Shown piece after piece: positions 1 through 7,145 of a stretch of DNA of 54,929 bases. The notes beneath the pieces are model-generated. The model was not told the DNA's origin and ran no database searches. It worked only from the letters and a program-made list of their open reading frames with translations. Origin of the DNA: Glaciecola sp. (GTDB taxonomy: Bacteria > Pseudomonadota > Gammaproteobacteria > Enterobacterales > Alteromonadaceae); the NCBI GenBank assembly GCA_018623155.1, contig JAAZVZ010000015.1, positions 1 through 54,929 on the forward strand, given 5' to 3'. The first letter of the stretch is position 1; each line of letters opens with the position of its first letter. A program made the position numbers and the translations under genes.

Positions 1-567
1 CGAGCGCCAATCAATGAACAGGCATCCAGTTTTGGCAAAATCAAAGAACCCATTATACGGGGCATGCAATTAATCAGGGCCTTTGGCTTATATAAAGACG
101 GTGAGCTGGGTCCACAGTGGTTAGAATATCCTCATAATCAGGCACCACTAGCGGCGCCGTCGGTATTTAATTTTTTCCTCGATGATTTTTCACCGGTTGG
201 TCAACTTGCTGATAGTGGTTTAGTGGCTCCGGAGATGCAAATCATCAATGATACGTACATGGTGCGTAACTCTAATCATGCAGGTTGGTGGTCGATGTGG
301 GTGCCTAGCACAGCAGAAGTTGATGGCGGGCACGAACGAGGCATGACCATCGATTATGCTCAATTTACGCCGATGATTGCGCAGAACGTGGAACCCTTTA
401 TTGATTATCTGGACACTGTACTCTTGGCCGGCTCGATGTCTTCTGAGATGCGCAGTGCGATGATCAGTTACGATGTGCAAGCCAGACAATGGCTCAATGA
501 CCGTGAGCGCATCCAAGAACTGGTCTTTTTGGTGACGGGTTCTCCCCAATTTGCCGTGCAACGATAG
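1..567 (+). CDS. DUF1800 family protein, C-terminal part (5' end outside window)
   Basis: The frame is open from base 1 and ends at TAG 565-567, giving 188 visible residues. It reads like the conserved tail of DUF1800 proteins: a KEPIIRGMQLIRAFG-type stretch, the FFLDDFSP region, and a terminal segment with LNDRERIQELVFLVTGSPQFAVQR-like spacing (dR...l..tSPqf.vQR). DUF1800 proteins are large proteins of unknown biochemical role that usually sit directly upstream of a DUF1501 gene, as here, where the next start codon is 11 bp after this stop. The two are probably co-transcribed and act together. The start codon, any signal peptide and the main domain lie upstream of the window and cannot be judged. 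The family call is fairly sure; the function is unknown. Confidence 0.85.
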   Translation, partial: RAPINEQASSFGKIKEPIIRGMQLIRAFGLYKDGELGPQWLEYPHNQAPLAAPSVFNFFLDDFSPVGQLADSGLVAPEMQIINDTYMVRNSNHAGWWSMWVPSTAEVDGGHERGMTIDYAQFTPMIAQNVEPFIDYLDTVLLAGSMSSEMRSAMISYDVQARQWLNDRERIQELVFLVTGSPQFAVQR

Positions 568-577
568 GAGTGGCCTC

Positions 578-1921
578 ATGAACAGACGACAATTTTTAGC
601 GACCTCTATCGGGGCGACATTAGGCGGGATAGCCAGTTTTTCAACGTTGGCCAATCAGTTACAGTTGAGTCAGGCCATTTCGGCCCATCGATTCAGTGAT
701 TATAAAGCGTTAGTATGTATCTTTTTATACGGTGGCAATGACAGTTTCAATTTACTCATCCCAACCGATAACACCAGCTATCAAGATTACGCGAGAACTC
801 GTCAAACGTTGGCGGTACCACGTGAACAATTAGTGACATTGAATCAGTCAGATGCGATGCCACTGGCAATGCCTGACTCAGCCAGTGCACTGGCGAGTTT
901 ATTTAACAACGGGCGTGCTTCAATGGTCACTAATATTGGTCCGATGTTAGCACCAGCGACCAAAACTGAATTACTCAGCAATGATGCGTTGCAACCTCCG
1001 CAGTTGTTTTCGCATAACGATCAGCAAGCGCTGTGGCAAAATGGCGTCATGGATACTGGAACCACCTCGGGCTGGGGCGGTCGCATGGCCGATTTACTAA
1101 TGGAGGCAGACACGCCATTACCTTTGAGTTTCAGTCTTGGTGGCACAAATCTATTTCAGTCAGGTCGTCAGGCTCAGCATTATGTGATGAATACCGATGG
1201 CGTGGAGCAGTTTGGTGGTCTCAATCCGGAATTTGACTGGAATAATCATCGCATTGAGCATTATTTGCGGATCCTCAATGCTGCCGAAGATACCTTCAGT
1301 CGTGCCTATGCACAAAAACTCCTTGCGGTGCGCGAAAACAACGCGATGTTGAGTTCAGCTCTTGCGGATATTCCGACGACTGATGTGACTTATGGAACGA
1401 CCGAGAATCTTGCTGAACAACTCCAAATGATCGCCCGCGTCATTCAAGCACAATCGGTGTTAGGGCAACGACGTCAGATCTTTTTTGCCTCTTTGGGTGG
1501 GTTTGATACCCATGATAATCAAGTCAATCAATTGCCTCGCTTGCAAACGATATTATCGGAGGCAATGGCTGGCTTTGATGCAGATCTACAAGCCCGTGGC
1601 ATGGCGGACAATGTAGTGACGTTTACGCAATCTGAGTTTGGTCGGACCTTGACCTCGAATGGCGATGGCACCGACCACGGTTGGGCTGGGCACCAAGTGA
1701 TTATGGGCAGTCCGATTCAAGGCGGCCATATTCAAGGTGATGTGCCGGAACAGGTCATCAACAGTTTGGATGATTTGGGTGACGGGCGCATCATCCCAAC
1801 CACCTCTATTGAACAGTTTGGGGCACAAGTCGCACAGTGGTTTGGTTTAGGAGAGTCTGAAATTGCAGATGTGTTCCCACATTATCATCGTTTTGGTCGG
1901 GCAGGCTTTGAGTTGTTTTAA
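578..1921 (+). CDS. DUF1501 family protein, Tat-exported
   Basis: A 447-residue protein of the DUF1501 (sulfatase-like fold) family. I chose the ATG at 578 over an upstream in-frame TTG at 551: AGGAG at 566-570 sits at ideal spacing, and this start puts the twin-arginine signal (NRRQFLATS, then a Gly/Ala/Ser-rich hydrophobic stretch) at the very N-terminus. That predicts folded export by Tat to the periplasm. Family hallmarks seen are the KALVCIFLYGGNDSFNLLIP block near residue 40, and toward the C-terminus SEFGRT followed by DGTDHGW and a GGHIQGDVP turn. It follows the DUF1800 gene at 11 bp, the usual gene pair, so one operon is likely. The biochemical role of these pairs is not established; a role in surface or secreted macromolecules is sometimes assumed. 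Confidence 0.88.
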   Translation: MNRRQFLATSIGATLGGIASFSTLANQLQLSQAISAHRFSDYKALVCIFLYGGNDSFNLLIPTDNTSYQDYARTRQTLAVPREQLVTLNQSDAMPLAMPDSASALASLFNNGRASMVTNIGPMLAPATKTELLSNDALQPPQLFSHNDQQALWQNGVMDTGTTSGWGGRMADLLMEADTPLPLSFSLGGTNLFQSGRQAQHYVMNTDGVEQFGGLNPEFDWNNHRIEHYLRILNAAEDTFSRAYAQKLLAVRENNAMLSSALADIPTTDVTYGTTENLAEQLQMIARVIQAQSVLGQRRQIFFASLGGFDTHDNQVNQLPRLQTILSEAMAGFDADLQARGMADNVVTFTQSEFGRTLTSNGDGTDHGWAGHQVIMGSPIQGGHIQGDVPEQVINSLDDLGDGRIIPTTSIEQFGAQVAQWFGLGESEIADVFPHYHRFGRAGFELF

Positions 1922-1969
1922 TTTAAATTACCTAAAACTAATTAAGCCTAAATCGCGTATCATATTGAT

Positions 1970-3349
1970 ATGTCAATCATAAAAAATTCACTTAGCCCTT
2001 CTTTGTCCGATCTCTGGTTTCTCCCCTTGGGCGGAACCGGCGAAATTGGCATGAATCTCAATTTATACGGCCACTCTCATAGTTGGTTGATGGTCGATTG
2101 TGGTTCGACGTTTAATGTCCCGCTTGACCCAGCACAAGATCATTTGGAAAACGTGAAACGTCACGGCATGGTCATTCCTGATGCGCAATTTATTATCGAG
2201 CGCAAAGACGATTTGCAAGCGATTGTGTTGACTCATGCACACGAGGATCACATTGGGGCACTTTTGCACATCTGGCCTCAGCTTCAAGTACCGATGTATA
2301 CCACACGTTTTACCGCTGAAGTGATTCGGCGCAAATTCTATCGAGAAGAACTGTATTACGAATTGCCGATAGTGGAAGTAAACCCAGGTGACGAACTTGA
2401 TCTAGGTCCATTCACTGTTAAATGGCTGCCGATCACACACTCTATACCTGAAACACAAGCATTGTTGATCACAACCGAAGCGGGGAGAGTGTTACATACC
2501 GCAGATTGGAAAATCGATGATGAACCAGTCATTGGTAACAAGTTTAAAAAGAGTCGCTATAAAGCTTTAGGTAGCAAAAACATCACGGCGATGGTGTGTG
2601 ATTCCACAAACGCTCCCAAAACCGATGATGTCTTGTCTGAACAAGCTTGTTTGAACGGATTGACCCAAGTGGTCAAAGCTCAACAGGGTCGAGTTGTTGT
2701 TACTTGCTTTGCCAGTAATATTGCTCGGCTAGTCAGCCTTGCACAAGTCGCCATTACCACGGATAGGTATATGGCTGTATTTGGTCGAGCACTGGAAAAT
2801 ATGATCAGTATTGCTCGTCAATGTGGGTATTGGCCAGAAGAAGTGCAAGTGATCCCATCACGACACATTGGTTATTTGCCTAAACACGAGGTATTGATTG
2901 TGGCGACAGGCAGTCAAGGTGAGCCACGTGCAGCCCTTGCAAAACTTGCGCGCAACAATCATCGTTGGTGTGATTTGGAAGCAGGGGATAGTGTGATATT
3001 CAGCTCTATGGTGATCCCTGGTAATGAAGCGTTTGTTGACAAAATTACGCAACAACTCAAAGAACGAGAGATCCGTGTCATCCAGCAAGAGGATACTCAA
3101 CATACTATTCACGTTTCGGGTCATGCCAATGCAGAAAATTTGGCACAGATGTACCGGTGGGTACAACCTGATTGCGCGATCCCAACACACGGTGAGAGTT
3201 ATCATATGGATATCAATGCACACATAGCACAGCAAAACGGTGTGCCATCCCAATTAACCGGTCGCAACGGTGATATATTTATTATCGCACCCAGTCCCAG
3301 AGTTGAGCGACAAATGATAGTCACAGATCGCCAACCAATTGAGCAATAG
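1970..3349 (+). CDS. RNase J-like metallo-beta-lactamase/beta-CASP nuclease
   Basis: A 459-residue protein with the RNase J layout. An N-terminal metallo-beta-lactamase core opens with LPLGGTGEIGMNLN (about residues 18-31). The zinc motif HAHEDH lies at residues 89-94, with further ligands expected in THSIPE and HTADWK. The beta-CASP part contains VCDSTN, GSQGEPRAALA and FSSMVIPGNE. The C-terminal HVSGHA and PTHGE segments supply the last conserved histidines. All metal-binding signatures look intact. It is shorter than the roughly 550-residue Firmicutes enzymes and lacks their extra C-terminal domain, resembling the compact alphaproteobacterial type. Known RNase J enzymes are 5'-3' exo/endoribonucleases in mRNA and rRNA turnover; E. 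coli has none. It is expected to be cytoplasmic. The ATG at 1970 has only a weak Shine-Dalgarno. Function is inferred from the family. Confidence 0.85.
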   Translation: MSIIKNSLSPSLSDLWFLPLGGTGEIGMNLNLYGHSHSWLMVDCGSTFNVPLDPAQDHLENVKRHGMVIPDAQFIIERKDDLQAIVLTHAHEDHIGALLHIWPQLQVPMYTTRFTAEVIRRKFYREELYYELPIVEVNPGDELDLGPFTVKWLPITHSIPETQALLITTEAGRVLHTADWKIDDEPVIGNKFKKSRYKALGSKNITAMVCDSTNAPKTDDVLSEQACLNGLTQVVKAQQGRVVVTCFASNIARLVSLAQVAITTDRYMAVFGRALENMISIARQCGYWPEEVQVIPSRHIGYLPKHEVLIVATGSQGEPRAALAKLARNNHRWCDLEAGDSVIFSSMVIPGNEAFVDKITQQLKEREIRVIQQEDTQHTIHVSGHANAENLAQMYRWVQPDCAIPTHGESYHMDINAHIAQQNGVPSQLTGRNGDIFIIAPSPRVERQMIVTDRQPIEQ

Positions 3350-3410
3350 TGACCTCATATGTAATTTGATGCGTATCAATTGCGTCACAACTCAATAATG
3401 AAGGTTTAAC

Positions 3411-3575
3411 ATGTTTAAAAAACTCTTTTTCTTAGCCGTGATTGCAACGTGTTTGGTTGCGTTGATTTGGACTGCCGGAACCTTTGTTTTAGAAGGATCA
3501 CCTGGCATGGCATTATTACCAGTATCCGTTGTTTTACTTGCGGTGTTGGTATATATCAAAAAAATTGCTAATTAG
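3411..3575 (+). CDS. Small two-helix membrane protein (54 aa), unknown function
   Basis: ATG 3411 to TAG 3573-3575 encodes 54 residues, preceded by a GAAGG-type ribosome site at about 3400. The protein starts MFKKLFFL and has two hydrophobic stretches (roughly residues 4-24 and 33-49) separated by a short polar EGSPG turn, ending in KKIAN. The Lys-rich ends suggest both termini face the cytoplasm. It lies 61 bp after the RNase J-like gene on the same strand and may be read from the same transcript. An AATTGC/GCAATT inverted repeat overlaps the stop codon. I recognise no family. The coding call rests on the ribosome site, the hydrophobic pattern and the position. Confidence 0.6.
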   Translation: MFKKLFFLAVIATCLVALIWTAGTFVLEGSPGMALLPVSVVLLAVLVYIKKIAN

Positions 3576-3601
3576 GGCAATTTTGCACACTTTCCTCTCT
3601 T

Positions 3602-3632
3602 GGCATCAAATTATTTTTCAAAAATTGATGCC
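3602..3632. other. Inverted repeat in the proteorhodopsin upstream region
   Basis: GGCATCAA (3602-3609) and TTGATGCC (3625-3632) form an 8-bp perfect stem around an AT-rich loop. No T-run follows on either strand, so it is not a canonical terminator. It could stabilise the 3' end of the upstream transcript or bind a regulator. The rest of 3576-3848 is very AT-rich with no ORF I would support. Confidence 0.35.
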
Positions 3633-3791
3633 TTCAACTTATCTTAGCAATCCCTTATGTCTTCTGCGTTTATTTCATAAATGTAAAAAATTGTGAACAT
3701 TTTCGTTCTTAATATGTTAACCAAAAATTAACAAATAGAGATCCATCTTTGTAGTCATAAGTATCAATAAATGTACCTAGGGACACAATTC

Positions 3792-3820
3792 TTGTGGTCA
3801 CTATGGAACACATCTATTTT
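3792..3820 (+). promoter_or_regulatory. Candidate sigma70 promoter for proteorhodopsin
   Basis: TTGTGG (3792-3797) and TATTTT (3815-3820) are separated by 17 bp and lie just upstream of the proteorhodopsin ribosome site AGAAGG near 3833. The match is moderate. A second candidate (TTGTGA with TATGTT at 16 bp) lies about 100 bp further upstream, so the exact start of transcription is uncertain. Confidence 0.35.
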
Positions 3821-3848
3821 TTTAAAAAAATAAGAAGGCAATAAAAAA

Positions 3849-4652
3849 ATGAAAATTTCAAATGTGCTACAAAAAGGAAGCTTACTCAAAGCGCTAGGCG
3901 CTGTGGGTTTGCTGATGATGGTGCCAGGTACTGCGTATGCAGGTAACCTAGACCAGAACGATTTTGTCGGAATTTCATTCTGGCTAATCTCGATGGCTCT
4001 AATGGCATCTACTGTGTTTTTCCTTTGGGAAACGCAATCAGTCACTGCAAAATGGAAAACGTCTCTAGTGGTTTCTGCACTAGTTACATTCATTGCTGCA
4101 GTGCATTATTTCTACATGCGTGATGTATGGGTCGATACAGGCACTTCACCAACTGTATTTAGATATATTGACTGGTTGTTAACAGTACCATTGCTAATGA
4201 TTGAGTTTTACTTAATTTTACGTGCGATTGGTGTAGCGACTGCCGGCATCTTCTGGCGTTTGCTCATCGGTACGTTAGTCATGCTTGTTCCAGGTTACTT
4301 AGCGGAAGCGGGTTATATGGACATCACCATCGGTTTTGTTATCGGGATGTTAGGTTGGTTCTACATCTTATATGAAATCTTTGCTGGTGAAGCAGGTAAA
4401 GCAGCAGAGAAGAATGCTTCTGATGCGGTTAAGTATGCTTATAACACAATGCGTTGGATTGTGACTGTAGGTTGGGCAATTTACCCAATCGGCTATGTCA
4501 TGGGTTATATGTTAGGTGCAGCGTCTCCAGAGGCGTTAAACATCGTATACAACCTAGCTGACTTAGTGAACAAAGTCGCATTTGGTCTATTGATTTGGTA
4601 TGCAGCAACGTCTGAAAGCCAAACTGTAAAAGGCACAGCGGATCAAGCGTAA
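3849..4652 (+). CDS. Proteorhodopsin, light-driven proton pump, green-type
   Basis: A 267-residue seven-helix microbial rhodopsin with a cleavable N-terminal signal (about residues 1-31, ending TAYA). Key residues are all present: His86 (proteorhodopsin His75), Arg105 and proton acceptor Asp108 in RYIDW, Thr112, the carboxylate donor Glu119 (the Asp97/Thr101/Glu108 triad of the reference protein), and the retinal Schiff-base lysine Lys242 in DLVNKVAFGLLIW. The spectral-tuning position (reference 105) is Leu116, which in this family goes with green absorption. It should sit in the inner membrane and pump protons outward in light. Ribosome site AGAAGG precedes ATG 3849. A strong terminator follows at 4669, so it is likely monocistronic. 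It needs retinal, yet no carotene-cleavage gene (blh) is present in the window. Confidence 0.97.
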   Translation: MKISNVLQKGSLLKALGAVGLLMMVPGTAYAGNLDQNDFVGISFWLISMALMASTVFFLWETQSVTAKWKTSLVVSALVTFIAAVHYFYMRDVWVDTGTSPTVFRYIDWLLTVPLLMIEFYLILRAIGVATAGIFWRLLIGTLVMLVPGYLAEAGYMDITIGFVIGMLGWFYILYEIFAGEAGKAAEKNASDAVKYAYNTMRWIVTVGWAIYPIGYVMGYMLGAASPEALNIVYNLADLVNKVAFGLLIWYAATSESQTVKGTADQA

Positions 4653-4668
4653 GTTTGATATGACGATT

Positions 4669-4704
4669 GACCAGTCAAGCTAATGTTTGGCTGGTCTTAT
4701 TTTT
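4669..4704 (+). terminator. Rho-independent terminator after proteorhodopsin
   Basis: GACCAGTCAA pairs with TTGGCTGGTC (one G-U pair), with an 8-nt loop, followed by TTATTTTT. It lies 17 bp after the proteorhodopsin stop and separates it from the prenyl synthase gene. Confidence 0.85.
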
Positions 4705-4712
4705 CCTCTTAC

Positions 4713-4740
4713 TTCAATACGTTCAACCGGTACTTATAAT
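4713..4740 (+). promoter_or_regulatory. Promoter of the polyprenyl synthase gene
   Basis: TTCAAT (4713-4718), a 16-bp spacer and a perfect TATAAT (4735-4740) lie directly after the terminator and 17 bp before the ATG at 4758. This would give a very short leader with the GAGG ribosome site almost at its 5' end. It implies that the synthase is transcribed independently of the rhodopsin. Confidence 0.5.
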
Positions 4741-4757
4741 AATAATACGAGGCCAGC

Positions 4758-5600
4758 ATGGAAAACGTAAGTTTATTATCAACACAAACTATCAAGATGT
4801 TGTGTGAACTCACTGAGACTGAGATGTTAAACCGTCTTGATAATGACGAAGCGGTTGCATTTCACCTGCAATCCGGCGGTGCACGAACTCGTGCTAAGAT
4901 CTGTATCAATGCGGGCATTCAATTGGGTCTTCCTCAATCAGACGTCCTAGCAATTGCTGCTACTGTTGAACTTTTACATAACGCTTCACTCGTTCATGAT
5001 GATCTACAAGATGGTGATGCATACCGTCGCGGTCACATGGCAGTGTGGAAGAAATTTGGTAAGGCTCGTGCGATTTGCACTGGTGACGCTATGATCAGTG
5101 CTGCATTTGGTGCCCTTACCGATCTTACCCATCCTGAACATATCCGTGCATGTTTGAATGAAGTACACAAAGCCGTTGCTGAAACAATAAAAGGTCAGAC
5201 CTTAGATTTGGACAAGTCTAATATCAAAGATTCGAAACAATATGAAAATATTGCAGCGCAGAAGTCAGGCCCATTATTCCGTTTAGCCTTGGCATTGCCA
5301 ATGATTTTGATCGACCGCAATGACTTGCTCCCTAACGTCAATTACATTGCGGCTAAGTTCGCCATTGCTTATCAAATTTTAGATGATATGCAAGACTGGC
5401 AGACGGACGCACAAAATAACACGCTTAATATTGTCACGATATTGGCACAGAATGCTTCGACTGAAGAGGCACTGTTTATTGCTCAGAACCGCGTCAAATA
5501 TTTATTAATGATGTGCAAAAAAGAGCTTGCTTTACTACCTAATAATTGTGCACTTGAAGTTGTGAAAGTCGCTGATAAACTACTTAAATTAGTTGAGTAA
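4758..5600 (+). CDS. Polyprenyl (probably geranylgeranyl) diphosphate synthase, CrtE-like
   Basis: A 280-residue trans-isoprenyl diphosphate synthase. Both Mg-binding aspartate motifs are present: first DDLQD at residues 81-85 (in SLVHDDLQDGD) and second DDMQD at 209-213. GGARTR (40-45) is the family's diphosphate-binding GGxxxR segment. The residue five positions before the first motif is Ala76 rather than the bulky aromatic of E. coli IspA, which favours a C20 or longer product. It would condense isopentenyl diphosphate with allylic diphosphates in the cytoplasm. Its place next to proteorhodopsin suggests a role as crtE in carotenoid/retinal supply, but the later genes are not here, so quinone or other prenyl metabolism is also possible. 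At 280 residues it is slightly short for the family. ATG 4758 has GAGG upstream. Confidence 0.85.
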   Translation: MENVSLLSTQTIKMLCELTETEMLNRLDNDEAVAFHLQSGGARTRAKICINAGIQLGLPQSDVLAIAATVELLHNASLVHDDLQDGDAYRRGHMAVWKKFGKARAICTGDAMISAAFGALTDLTHPEHIRACLNEVHKAVAETIKGQTLDLDKSNIKDSKQYENIAAQKSGPLFRLALALPMILIDRNDLLPNVNYIAAKFAIAYQILDDMQDWQTDAQNNTLNIVTILAQNASTEEALFIAQNRVKYLLMMCKKELALLPNNCALEVVKVADKLLKLVE

Positions 5601-5619
5601 TTTATCAGGAACTCCCTGA

Positions 5620-6780
5620 ATGAAACATTTTGTCATTAGACATACTAAATTTATATTTCTGGGCATCGTTGTCTCAATATTGTTAGTTGGTGTTTGGTTC
5701 AAAATAGCTTCCTCATCTGATAAGCCTCAATCCTTACCACCTTTGTTAACCGCAGAAGCGCTATCTGAACTAGTAGGTGCCTTAGCAGAAGATTCCAGCG
5801 CAACGGGTGTGGTATTTTCATCACTTCTAGGCTCTCAAGCAAACGTATATACACAGGTTGCATTTGGTCAATTAAACGAACATACCAAGATGCCATTAGG
5901 CGCACAGTTTTATCTCGCGGATGCATCTCATGCCATGCTTGTGACTTTATTGTTACGATTACATGATTTACAGGTGGTAACACTGGATGATGCATTAGCG
6001 CAATATGTGCCTGAGGCACCACATGCATCAGTCATTACTTTGCGCAATCTTGCCAATCAAGCAACCGGCTTAACGGATTATCTCCGTGAGCAAGCGTTTC
6101 AAAGACAAGTCGAGCAAGCGCCGACACGGCTTTGGCGGAGTGACGAGTTGCTTACTTGGCTGCCAAATCAACCTCTGAGTTTTATCCCTGGTAACGATTA
6201 TCGTTATAGTGCGACGAATGGTCTGTTACTGGGTGAGGCACTGGCCCGAGCAACCAACATGTCATTATCGGATGCCTTGAAAGAGTATCTTTTTGTTCCT
6301 TTAGGACTTGAGGATACTCGATATAGTGATTCGGTATTGCCAAATAACGTATCCTTTGGATACCGTTATGCGCATCCGCAATTTGCATTTAAACCTGGGC
6401 CAACATTCATCCATTTACAAAATTGGCGTATTGAATGGTCTGGACCATCCAAATCGGTAATGGCATCGACGCATGATGTGACTCGATTCATGCATCTAAT
6501 GATGACATCGTCGTTTTTATCTCAGGAGTCAAAGCGTCTTTTGATAGGTCTAGACGCTTCAGAGAATCGAGGTTGGCAAACTGGATTAGGGAAGTCGCAA
6601 CACCTTGGTGGTACAGTCATACGTGGCAATGCCCATGGCGTATCGATATTCGTCGGCTATCTACCGGAATATGATTTGTCCTTTTCGCTACTGGCCAATC
6701 TTGATGCCAGTCGAAGTGGTGCCAATCCAGCTGAACTGATTGGAATGAGAGTGTTAGAAAGCATTTACGGAATGCGGTAA
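5620..6780 (+). CDS. Membrane-anchored class C beta-lactamase-like protein with degenerate active site
   Basis: A 386-residue protein with an uncleaved-looking N-terminal membrane anchor (residues 11-28) and a periplasmic serine-hydrolase fold (beta-lactamase class C/PBP4*-like). Fold landmarks are visible: the serine segment LADASHAM, TLDDALAQYVP, the LANQATGLTDY turn, FIPGNDYRYSATNGLLLGEAL, LFVPLGLEDTRYS and the late GNAHGVSIFVGYLPE segment. The catalytic SxxK motif is S103-H-A-M106, so the general-base lysine is replaced by methionine, and the expected YxN (usually YSN) is Y196-S-A198. Classic acyl-serine catalysis is therefore doubtful. It starts 19 bp after the prenyl synthase stop, with a weak AGGA-type site, and is probably co-transcribed with it. 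The fold call is firm; the activity is unknown and may be binding only. Confidence 0.78.
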   Translation: MKHFVIRHTKFIFLGIVVSILLVGVWFKIASSSDKPQSLPPLLTAEALSELVGALAEDSSATGVVFSSLLGSQANVYTQVAFGQLNEHTKMPLGAQFYLADASHAMLVTLLLRLHDLQVVTLDDALAQYVPEAPHASVITLRNLANQATGLTDYLREQAFQRQVEQAPTRLWRSDELLTWLPNQPLSFIPGNDYRYSATNGLLLGEALARATNMSLSDALKEYLFVPLGLEDTRYSDSVLPNNVSFGYRYAHPQFAFKPGPTFIHLQNWRIEWSGPSKSVMASTHDVTRFMHLMMTSSFLSQESKRLLIGLDASENRGWQTGLGKSQHLGGTVIRGNAHGVSIFVGYLPEYDLSFSLLANLDASRSGANPAELIGMRVLESIYGMR

Positions 6781-6788
6781 AAAGCGTG

Positions 6789-6974
6789 TTACTCGCCGTT
6801 ATCAATTTCGGTGTATCTTTTGAGGTAATAAAACGCACAACATAACACGCTTCCGATGGGCAATAACGCCATAAGTGTTTTGTCTTGTTTTATCAGATAA
6901 AAAGCAAAGTGAATGCCGACAATACAGATAGTGGCGAACACCGCGAAGCTGGTGAATTGGTTAAAATTATTCAT
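6789..6974 (-). CDS. Small two-helix membrane protein (61 aa), unknown function
   Basis: Minus-strand ORF of 61 residues from the ATG at 6974 to the stop at 6789. It has two hydrophobic segments (about residues 7-27 and 32-51) separated by a charged KQDKT loop, and a polar KRYTEIDNGE tail. The pattern is typical of genuine small inner-membrane proteins, but the ribosome site is poor. It converges on the serine-hydrolase-like gene with an 8-bp gap. I recognise no family. Confidence 0.5.
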   Translation of the reverse strand: MNNFNQFTSFAVFATICIVGIHFAFYLIKQDKTLMALLPIGSVLCCAFYYLKRYTEIDNGE

Positions 6975-7067
6975 TGGAGAGGTCTTGCTGTTAACTTACA
7001 GCAAAAAGATTAACTCGAATTGTATATAAAACAAACAGTACTTAAAAAAATCGCTTGTACAATAAAG

Positions 7068-7096
7068 TTGACGACTTTGACAGCAGTCAATATTGT
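7068..7096 (+). promoter_or_regulatory. Sigma70 promoter with an internal palindrome
   Basis: TTGACG (7068-7073), a 17-bp spacer and TATTGT (7091-7096) lie 49 bp before the epimerase-like gene. The spacer contains the palindrome TTGACAGCAGTCAA (7077-7090; 5-bp arms, 4-bp centre). A protein bound there would block RNA polymerase, so a repressor operator is plausible. No regulator gene is adjacent. Confidence 0.55.
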
Positions 7097-7145
7097 CAGT
7101 GAAGATTGTCTAATTAAAAAATTGTTTTGATGTAAGGAACCCAAC

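Noticed and set aside
551-577. TTG start extending the DUF1501 protein by nine codons
   Set aside because: It would move the twin-arginine signal away from the N-terminus and lies upstream of the AGGAG ribosome site that fits ATG 578.
3561-3584. AAAATTGC/GCAATTTT inverted repeat as a terminator after the 54-residue gene
   Set aside because: The stem is AT-rich, overlaps the stop codon and is not followed by a T-run beyond the stem itself.
3764-4093. 109-codon minus-strand ORF over the proteorhodopsin start
   Set aside because: Antisense to a certain gene and its promoter; no family similarity.
5620-6780. Calling this gene a functional beta-lactamase
   Set aside because: The SxxK lysine and the YxN asparagine are both replaced, so a resistance role is not supported by the sequence.
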